Of a stretch of 64,000 bases of DNA, positions 59,501 to 64,000 are shown one piece after another. Made by a program: the position numbers and the translations under genes. The stretch covers positions 5,216,389 through 5,280,388 of the forward strand of contig OY741275.1 in NCBI GenBank assembly GCA_963514095.1, in the 5' to 3' direction. This DNA is from Eutrigla gurnardus. Its lineage: Eukaryota; Chordata; Actinopteri; Perciformes; Triglidae. The notes beneath the pieces were generated by a model that was not told where the DNA came from, did not search any database, and saw only the letters and a list, made by a program, of their open reading frames with translations. How positions within the stretch are numbered: position 1 is the stretch's first letter; the number at the start of each line of letters is the position of its first letter.

Positions 59501-60205
59501 CTGCTGTACAGTATTTGTTAGCAATGTTAGCATAGCCTAGCACCCATCAACTAGACTCCATTCAGAAAACAAGCATTTTAATAGTAATTAGCTTGTCGTC
59601 TTACAGACAGACCTAATTTCAGCCTCCTTGCTTCACCTGGACAACAACAGGCATCACTCTCAGGAGACATTACAAGTTTTCTGAAAGGGTTTTCAAGGCG
59701 AGACAACCATGAGCCTGAGGAGAACGCTTACCAGCTTTTAATGCAGTTGTCCTTCTGAGTGAACTCTCTTGCGAGCTTTACAGAATGATGGCACAGTTTT
59801 CAAATGGGAAAATACAATATATATGGATTCTAAGTGCTGCCCCTCCATGTTGGAGATGTTGACCTATTCCACAAAAAGCTTAAAAATGAACTGGCTAGTT
59901 AAACGTTAATGGGTGTCAGGCAATGGAAAGCTAAATTACGCAATAACTGACATCTTTAGTTTTGAATAATCCTCGACAGAAATTCATTTTTGACACAATG
60001 TGCAGAGAAAACAATGCCTCCCCATAATCAGTCTGACTTTAGTTGCAACAAGATTAAAGGTGAGACGTGGTCCTGTTGTGTTTGTTTGCTGCCTACCTGG
60101 CTGACTTTAGCTGGTGTCAGGACCATGTCGAGGACTCCCGCCCAGCTTGCAATCACTCCAGTGGGGACGGCGTAGGCCAGCGCGATCATCAGGAACCGCA
60201 CGTTA
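25001..60205 (-). CDS. slc49a4: slc49a4 (dirc2), 3' half, five exons
   Basis: Joining 60205-60097, 55606-55539, 46072-45948, 39780-39598 and 25116-25001 on the minus strand gives one continuous frame of about 199 codons plus stop. It corresponds to roughly the last 200 residues of the 478-residue human protein. Every junction has AG acceptor and GT donor dinucleotides and the phases agree (exon lengths 109, 68, 125, 183, 116). The product is the C-terminal half (membrane helices 7-12) of a 12-helix major facilitator. Family knowledge places it in the lysosomal membrane as a proton-driven pyridoxine exporter. Diagnostic stretches are [44 protein letters not shown] and [10 protein letters not shown]. 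The FLVCR and SLC49A3 paralogs differ at these places, as I recall them. The 5' exons, including the lysosomal sorting signal region, lie beyond base 64000. Introns are 4.5, 9.5, 6.2 and 14.5 kb. Confidence 0.95.
25330..25400 (+). mobile_element. LINE 3' tail fragment (Rex1-like)
   Basis: The stretch cccctctggggatcaataaa followed by gcatttctg has the form of the conserved terminal hairpin and tail of fish Rex1-type LINEs. Only the tail remains. A related tail (ccccacttggggaataaacg) lies at 44749-44768. Confidence 0.4.
26618..26700. repeat. GA/GGA-rich low-complexity tract
   Basis: Repeated aggaggaagactaagagg units change into gaggaggaggatgaggagga. Confidence 0.85.
27015..27064. repeat. AT microsatellite
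   Basis: Uninterrupted AT dinucleotides, about 25 units. Confidence 0.95.
27085..27303 (-). mobile_element. Tc1/mariner-like element end
   Basis: The right end reads, on the minus strand, cactactcacaaaaagttag followed by ggatatttggctttcgggtg, a terminal sequence common to fish Tc1/mariner elements. The inner part gtttcaataagttgtttgag and cccctac-type tail sequence agree. The other end and transposase are missing, possibly lost at the adjoining AT microsatellite. Confidence 0.5.
28888..28899. repeat. poly-C tract
   Basis: Run of C bases. Confidence 0.9.
29113..30317 (+). mobile_element. dispersed element B copy 1 (expanded), TTAA-type ends
   Basis: It begins gaagatcccatattatactg and ends cataatatggaccctttaa, so the ends are imperfect inverted repeats of the form TTAAAGGGTCC(C)ATATTAT. 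It shares about 90% identity blocks with 40786-41714. The middle contains an exon-like piece (cagcgccATGACCGgtaagt near 29740) and is followed by a 300-bp repeat expansion absent from copy 2. Non-autonomous DNA element; the superfamily is uncertain (TTAA flanks would fit piggyBac). Confidence 0.6.
29757..30057. repeat. GC-rich degenerate minisatellite inside element B copy 1
   Basis: Repeated gctctccgtgc and gctgtcggcccgtgctg-type units occupy the stretch between the splice-donor-like gtaagt and cgaaacgccccc. Copy 2 has only about 35 bases here. Confidence 0.7.
31932..32240 (+). repeat. dispersed element A, partial copy
   Basis: Matches the 5' half of the copy at 7435-7880 in opposite orientation: agaagtggacgtagtcat, gaaggaagtgaccgtatttg and gggtctggatccatctggat, then aactttacagttaagtgtta. 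Confidence 0.6.
33367..33420. repeat. CA/CG-CA microsatellite
   Basis: CA repeats interrupted by CGCA units. Confidence 0.95.
33905..34206 (+). repeat. dispersed element C, copy next to the minisatellite
   Basis: It shares gaaataactcataatgatgg, gtgatcagtaaaaagt, gttgatgggtgctagg and gcagagaccttgttgtttgg with 52855-53148 (same orientation), and part of this with 59450-59610 (opposite orientation). Confidence 0.75.
34207..34753 (+). repeat. 81-bp minisatellite, nearly 7 copies
   Basis: Units start at 34207, 34288, 34369, 34450, 34531, 34612 and 34693. Each begins gtctggtctggtctctggac and holds taatgtgagctactatctag and ctctgggggaccacagacag. Copies are nearly identical apart from t/c and a/c variants. 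Because 81 is a multiple of three and the unit has no stop, one frame stays open through the array (27-residue period). The array grows out of the end of dispersed element C. It is a noncoding expansion. Confidence 0.95.
35510..35594. repeat. CA microsatellite
   Basis: About 40 CA units with a few GCA interruptions near the start. Confidence 0.95.
36451..36483. repeat. 33-bp palindrome, 16-bp arms, 1-base centre
   Basis: AAAATCATATCGAGGT, then G, then ACCTCGATATGATTTT. The arms are perfectly complementary. Confidence 0.9.
39598..39780 (-). CDS. slc49a4: slc49a4 exon: helices 10 and 11
   Basis: The acceptor is cttatttcacag and the donor is ACAG|GTAAGA. The exon completes an alanine codon and reads [20 protein letters not shown], then [20 protein letters not shown], then a helix ending in LTVYST. 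The loop with [13 protein letters not shown] is the most diagnostic part of the protein for SLC49A4. Two hydrophobic helices are present. Confidence 0.95.
39970..40290. repeat. dispersed fish repeat fragment
   Basis: It begins with ttaaaagggatagttcagat, a terminal motif common to small fish inverted-repeat elements (a related ttaaagggatag lies at 22605), and continues with low-complexity unique sequence. The boundaries are uncertain. Confidence 0.3.
40786..41714 (+). mobile_element. dispersed element B copy 2, TTAA at both ends
   Basis: TTAAAGATCCCATATTATAC starts the copy and ctcctTTAA closes it. It follows copy 1 throughout (aacactgtatttgatatgca, cgtggatgtatcgctatggc, cagcgccATGACCGgtaagt, then gggggggctgcagagaccat) but lacks the 300-bp expansion. 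A frame after the ATG is interrupted by the splice-donor-like gtaagt. Confidence 0.65.
41831..42220 (-). mobile_element. tRNA-derived SINE with ATGG tail, complete
   Basis: Read on the minus strand it starts tgcacggtggtgtagtgggt (tRNA-like head with A-box tagtgggtagca) and has a B-box GGTTCGATTCC near 42158-42170. The body carries the widely dispersed fish block ggagtttgcatgttctcccc and ctttggactgtgg-type sequence, then ends in ...aataagtggtagacgatgg and GGAT tandem units. It is flanked by a 14-base duplication, ggaatacacaaaca (41817-41830) and ggaaaacacaaaca (42221-42234), one mismatch. Its 3' end resembles that of the RTE-like LINE at 18601-20012. Confidence 0.85.
42393..42490. repeat. uninterrupted paralog of the Harbinger insertion site
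   Basis: The stretch aataattgagacgtttctat tgcaactgcaaacagCAG matches 11890-11927 at 34 of 38 bases. The continuation, aacgcatttcaaccaaatca and taataacataacaag, matches 22539-22590. One CAG is present here where the interrupted copy has two. Confidence 0.7.
44455..44545. mobile_element. fragment related to the MITE at 51313-51785
   Basis: The stretch catgggacgatatgaatattt followed by aattcatttactattccagc parallels the left end of that MITE (cgtgggacgatatgaataat). Confidence 0.4.
45600..45800 (+). repeat. dispersed fish repeat fragment
   Basis: The block gtgaaggatttagtagcatc followed by tagtggcgaggtt, then accaactaaacactcctcac, is of a type found repeatedly in fish genomes. The boundaries were not determined. 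Confidence 0.4.
45948..46072 (-). CDS. slc49a4: slc49a4 exon: helix 9 region
   Basis: The acceptor is cctctcccag and the donor is ACAG|GTGAGT. The exon completes the arginine codon and reads [19 protein letters not shown]...[19 protein letters not shown] plus one base of the next codon. It matches human FADFIRGMLKLILLLLFSG...STWFTLT...THLPLTT. A single hydrophobic helix is followed by a short loop. Confidence 0.93.
47486..47535. repeat. AT microsatellite
   Basis: About 25 AT units directly against the 5' edge of the L2 fragment. Confidence 0.95.
47536..48535 (+). mobile_element. L2-clade LINE fragment with internal deletion
   Basis: Contains the reverse-transcriptase stretch with a frame-shifted GSVLGP-type motif, the catalytic Y-A-D-D-I-Q-F-Y motif near 47761, then an abrupt jump (deletion of the thumb-proximal part) to [20 protein letters not shown]. 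It ends with the conserved C-terminal part ([40 protein letters not shown]). The 3' end gaaaggcggctataaataaa followed by atgtattattattattatt is the typical L2 terminus. Several frameshifts make it inactive. Confidence 0.9.
51313..51785. mobile_element. MITE with 20-bp terminal inverted repeats
   Basis: The left end CACTAGGCGTGGGACGATAT and the reverse complement of the right end CACTAGGCATGTGATGATAT match at 17 of 20. The length is 473 bp, AT-rich and noncoding. Related pieces appear at 42595-42730, 44455-44545 and 60680-60765. Confidence 0.65.
52190..52780 (+). mobile_element. old L2-clade LINE fragment
   Basis: Across two frames, residues resembling [20 protein letters not shown], then SFHFYA, then [20 protein letters not shown] and QLNESKSE can be read. 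These correspond to the region around and after the ADD motif of L2 reverse transcriptase. A later [10 protein letters not shown] piece matches the C-terminal part. Many stops and a mutated ADD. Confidence 0.7.
52855..53148 (+). repeat. dispersed element C, copy without expansion
   Basis: Nearly collinear with 33905-34206. It ends accacagacagtctggtttctccacatagg, the same sequence from which the 81-bp array begins in the other copy, but present once. Confidence 0.75.
54240..54465 (+). mobile_element. L2-type LINE 3' tail, interrupted
   Basis: The stretch atgtctttgagcgtctggaa followed by aagcgctacataaa ends in ATT units, as in the L2 tail at 48500. The ATT run is split by the SINE at 54321-54439 and resumes after it. 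Confidence 0.6.
54321..54439 (-). mobile_element. SINE, 5'-truncated, nested in the L2 tail
   Basis: Same orientation and 3' end as the SINE at 41831-42220: (CCAT)n, tcgtctaccgcttatcctgt, attcagggtcacggggg, then gctggagccgatcccagcaa. It is truncated after about 120 bases. An 11-base duplication cccattattat flanks it (54310-54320 and 54440-54450). Confidence 0.85.
55539..55606 (-). CDS. slc49a4: slc49a4 exon: helix 8 region
   Basis: This 68-base exon has the acceptor ttttactcgcag and donor AG|GTAAGC. It encodes [22 protein letters not shown] plus two bases of an arginine codon completed in the next exon. It is nearly identical to the human segment [17 protein letters not shown] 16-bp-arm inverted repeat lies about 90 bases upstream of its acceptor (55698-55733). 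Confidence 0.93.
55698..55733. repeat. perfect 16-bp-arm hairpin
   Basis: GTTCCCATCCATCTCC, loop CCGA, then GGAGATGGATGGGAAC. It lies in the intron about 90 bases upstream (in transcription) of the acceptor at 55607. Confidence 0.9.
59450..59610 (-). repeat. dispersed element C, partial reverse copy
   Basis: The reverse complement of the element C core: ggagaaaccagagactgtct, gtggtccaaacaacaaggtc, cctagcacccatcaac and gcttgtcgtcttacagacag. Confidence 0.7.
60097..60205 (-). CDS. slc49a4: slc49a4 exon: helix 7 region
   Basis: The acceptor is tttcctttag and the donor is CAG|GTAGGC. The exon supplies the last base of a split serine codon, then 36 codons starting [14 protein letters not shown] and ending LTPAKVSQ. 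It matches the conserved [13 protein letters not shown]...LTPAHVSQ segment of vertebrate SLC49A4. It contains one hydrophobic helix. The next exon continues in phase 0. Confidence 0.93.
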
Positions 60206-63200
60206 CTAAAGGAAACACATTACAGATTGCACTTTGAAAAAAAAAATATTTAATGATTCTCCACAGAATGAATGCATTCTTTAACCAGGTGCAAAACTAG
60301 ATGTGTCCTAATATCCTAAATAACATGCTGGACATGATGTTCTGTAAAGGGGATGTTGCTTTGTTTCCCTCTGGTTCATTTAGTAACTGCACCCACATAT
60401 GTTCCTCTGGGTTAACTACTCAGCACATCAATCATTGGCTGACACAGTTTCTTCTGTTTCACAGCACTTTGCTCAAATTAAAACAAAACCGGCAGACCTC
60501 CATATGAATTTAATGAAGCATTTAGTTTGCCCTCTTTCAGATCAAACCGGCATTAAGTATTTTCCCCTCCACTGTTGAAGTCTCTGATATTCGTAGACGT
60601 GTAACTGGTTTCAGTTGGTCCGGACCAAGGGATTTAGTTCTGGTCTGGTTTCCTGTTCACGTTTTTACAAATTAACCAACCAGGCATGGTATAATAGCAT
60701 GTCCTGATTATCCTGGCCAAAATAATTGCGATTGACTTCTGATAGTCATCAAAATTTGCTAGGAACTCTTAAACTGCACTTCAACATACATTTGTTGACA
60801 AACAAATGACAACTAACAAACAGTCCTGAGTTCTTTTAAACCAAACAGGTCGATATACAAGCATCTAAGACCCAGCACTTGGTTCTAATCCAGGGGATCA
60901 GAAGTAAAGTAGAAGTACAACCAACATCCACACAGCACAGCCTGAGATGAAACAGTGAAAGCAGCATAACAGGATGTCTCCTTCCCTTTTAGTTCACTGG
61001 TGTATGAAGGTCTTCTATGGGTTTTTCGCCAGCACACAGTCACTTCAAACACACACTCATCTCGCTGCTACTGTCACAGCAGAAGATCCATGGTTGTGCA
61101 GAGCGGAGTGACAGAGAGATAAACAGCTTCCTGACAGAGTAAAGCAGCGAGGCATCACAGAGGCCAACATGCACGGAAAACTGAACCATATAGTGCAAAG
61201 CTATGGATTTATATGATTATTCAAAACACACTCAATGCTTCACATGGCTCAACAAGAGTGTGATCATTCATTTGATGGGTTTCTGAATGTGGTCACAGCC
61301 ATTACTGCTGCTATTATAGCGACTACTATCGCGGCCTGTCAGTATCAGGCCTATTCAAAGTGGGAAAACATTTTTATTTGTTCATTCAGTGTAGAAGATA
61401 TTCAATCTTTAGATGTCAGTTTAAATGCCATCTTCCAGTTTGACAGTTTAATGGAATGGTATTCAGGCTTTGGCATCGTTCAGACTATTCAGTGGTGACT
61501 GGATTAAAAGCTCTTTTGCTCTGTATCTCTATAATTATTTGTTATTACACATTCATCTATTAATTTTTTTATTGATTATTTTATTTTATCATGCCTGTGA
61601 GGGCTGGTTGATGTGGAGGAAATCAAATATGACAATATTTTAGACCTTGATATCAATATTGAAGGGTAGCCTAATGCTGCGTTTACAAAATATTTGCATT
61701 ATGAGATTTTCCATATACAATCATCAGTAGTGCAGATATAACGCCTAAGTGGGTATAATAATACAACAGCTAGAACAGCCTGGTAAGTTCAGAAAATGAC
61801 ATCACTTTATTGTAACGGAGCCTCTAAAACCAGAAAAGGACTATATTTATGCCATAAATATAAGACGACATTTAGTCTCATATTACAGGGTTGTGCCAGT
61901 AGCTGATGCCTTTGCCAATGTCAAAACAATATTAAGGTTGTTTTCCCATTCATGGATCACATTAATAGGCTAAATTTGCCCCTCATATAACTGCCACTTG
62001 CGACACAGACACACAGGTGCACAAACTCACTCCGGTTGTAAATACAACTTCTAACTAATAACTAGAGCTGTACCAAACAGCTCCAAGCTTCAGGGCTTCA
62101 TTAACCACAGAAATAAGATAAGAGTAGCAGAAACATTTCCATTCAAGTCAACGGAGTAGTGGAGGTTTTACAGTATCAGTGGAGTAGTTGTGAAGCAGAG
62201 AGACAGACTACATGAGTAACATTTAACAGCAACTAACAACAATCGCCATTTTATTTTGTACTAGTTAAATCAAACTGCTGACAGATCGCCCAATCGATAA
62301 ATGACCCAGCCCAGGTGCCTGTCACAATGTCCTAATGCTTACGGTGAATTTGCTTGTTTAATCTCTTAAAGTAAAACTATCATATATTTTATTCACAATG
62401 GTATTAATAGGTTTAGGGAAGCAAGTGTTTACATAAGCAAAGCTAAAACCAGACCACTTTTGGCTTTTTTGCCTGATTAATGGCTATTGATCATGAAAAT
62501 GTTGACTACCGACTACTTAATTCTGTCCGTTGACCAATCAAATAAATCAGCTTATCTTTCAGACACTACCTTTGTATTTTCCACCTCCTTTCAGGTTATA
62601 AGCTGTAATCACACTGTACAAATTGGATATAAAAACAAACAGCTGTGATAAATGACTTCAAGCTACGAATATTGTCTGATAGGTACTGTAAATATCTCTT
62701 CAGCTCACAGCGTGCTGTGATCAAACACCTCCATATGTCTGTTTATGTATGCACATCCAGTAAACACACACAGCTCACGTATTTAGGGGTGTATGGCACC
62801 CCGCTAATCACATGCTACCCCACTGCAATCACTCGGAACACCCACGCTAATCACCTTCGCCCAGTGAGGTGGCATGCTGATTTAAATCACCTCGACCCCG
62901 GCATTATGATTAGAAGCATTGGACGTCAAATGAGGCACGACTGGCAGAGCAGGCAGCAGATTCATAGATTGTTTTGTTTTCCTGTTCTTTTTCTCTTGTT
63001 CTCCCCCCCCCCCCCCCCCCACACTTCATTATAATTCAGGTAGCATCCTGAGCAGTGTGATGAGGGGACATCTGGAGAACACCTTGGGCCACCCCCATCA
63101 CACTTTAAAGAGTAACTAACCCCACAAAAATGTGTTATAAATATACATATTGACTGCCTTCTACTGGTTGAAACCTGGCTATTAGAATTTTTTTTACCAT

Positions 63201-64000
63201 TAGCTGATCTGGAGCCTTACCTACAGTTATTAGCATACACATTTCCCAACCTTGTACATAAAGTCAACATTCACAATTGATTATGAGTTTAAACCTAATT
63301 TTGTTACTATAACAGTCCTTCAACGCACTTACCTGCTGATGATGATAATAACCAGCAAGCAAGCGATTAGCAACGGCAATTAGCATTAGTGATTATAATT
63401 AGCAATTAGCGTTTAGAATTAGCAAAAGCTCATTAAAAGGTCCATTATGAAAGGTTTAAACAGTGACGTCCAGCTACATGTTACAGAGATAAGACCAGTT
63501 GATTTGCTCCTTTTTATGTTCTGTAGCATGGAAATGGCTAGCTAGCCACCTAACTAGCCAGCCCCTAAATGAGTAAAACTCAACTACAGTGTCGGAAGGC
63601 ATATTCCTGTTGCCACATAATTAGATAATAACAACACTGATACTACATTCACGCCATGTTTATACTTTGTTTTCACATTACAGAGGCATTTTTTATTTTA
63701 TTTCTGGACTAGAGGCACTTCAGCTTTAGTTACTCTTTAAGTGTCTGAGCTGCAAACTTTGGGGTGAACTTGTCCCAAGACATACATTAAAAGCTCTGTT
63801 GCTGTAAACATGCACACCCTTTCCCTTTCCTGACACCGGTGCACCTCACACAATGAATCTCTTTTATTCGCTTTGACTCCAGAGAAAAACAAACAAAGCC
63901 CGTCTCCCTGCCACAGGCCTGTCTTGTCCTAAGCAGTATGAAGCTACTTGGCCTTGGGGAGAGTATCGAGGGACAGTCATAAAAGCCCCGTGATGGAGCA
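60206..64000 (-). other. slc49a4: slc49a4 intron continuing past the window
   Basis: No open frame on the minus strand matches the upstream exons (helices 1-6). Visible features are a MITE-related piece near 60680-60765, a poly-C run (63003-63020) and a cluster of TTAGC-containing words at 63350-63430. Confidence 0.65.
63003..63020. repeat. poly-C tract
   Basis: Run of C bases after tgttctc. Confidence 0.9.

Larger units (their letters stand above)
55607..60096 (-). other. slc49a4: slc49a4 intron, 4.5 kb
   Basis: Contains a reverse copy of dispersed element C (59450-59610) and the hairpin at 55698-55733. No extra exon is recognised. Confidence 0.7.

Noticed and set aside
63003..63020. Poly-C run as a functional element
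   Set aside because: It is a simple homopolymer, prone to length error, with nothing around it to suggest function.
60206..64000. Upstream exons of slc49a4
   Set aside because: No minus-strand frame matches the helix 1-6 region. A donor-like cagcaggtaagt near 63340 (minus strand) has no coding sequence before it.

Overview
This is vertebrate nuclear DNA from a ray-finned fish, most likely a spiny-rayed teleost. The evidence is one conserved vertebrate gene with kilobase-scale introns, long stretches without coding sequence, and a teleost-type repeat set: RTE-like and L2-like LINEs, a tRNA-derived SINE, PIF/Harbinger elements, many small inverted-repeat elements and abundant CA, AT and ATGG microsatellites. 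The only conserved host gene I can identify is the 3' half of slc49a4 (formerly dirc2, a lysosomal pyridoxine exporter of the major facilitator superfamily). It lies on the minus strand in five exons (60097-60205, 55539-55606, 45948-46072, 39598-39780, 25001-25116). The splice phases are mutually consistent, a probable 3'UTR runs to about 23.7 kb, and the 5' exons lie beyond the right edge.

Layout. 1-10280: intergenic sequence downstream of slc49a4, with only repeats. 10281-11225: a CpG-rich inverted-repeat element. 11928-22535: a 10.6-kb segment bounded by inverted repeats of PIF/Harbinger type and by a 3-bp CAG duplication. It contains decayed convergent Myb-like and transposase reading frames, an intact intronless 631-codon gene with its own CRE/TATA promoter, a tandem repeat array, a 1.47-kb foldback element, a 5'-truncated RTE-like LINE and a stretch of degraded sequence. 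22539-23700: repeats. 23700-60205: slc49a4 and its introns, which hold many repeats: two copies of a roughly 0.9-1.2 kb TTAA-flanked element, an 81-bp minisatellite, SINEs, L2 fragments and a terminal-inverted-repeat MITE. 60206-64000: intron, no exon seen.

The most interesting object is the 10.6-kb segment. A second copy of the dispersed repeat it interrupts, at about 42.39-42.48 kb, carries an uninterrupted site matching both flanks. This argues that the segment arrived as one TIR-bounded insertion, or grew inside one. It carries an open, promoter-equipped gene of unknown function next to dead transposition genes. Whether this gene is true cargo of a Harbinger transposon or a later passenger cannot be settled from one copy.
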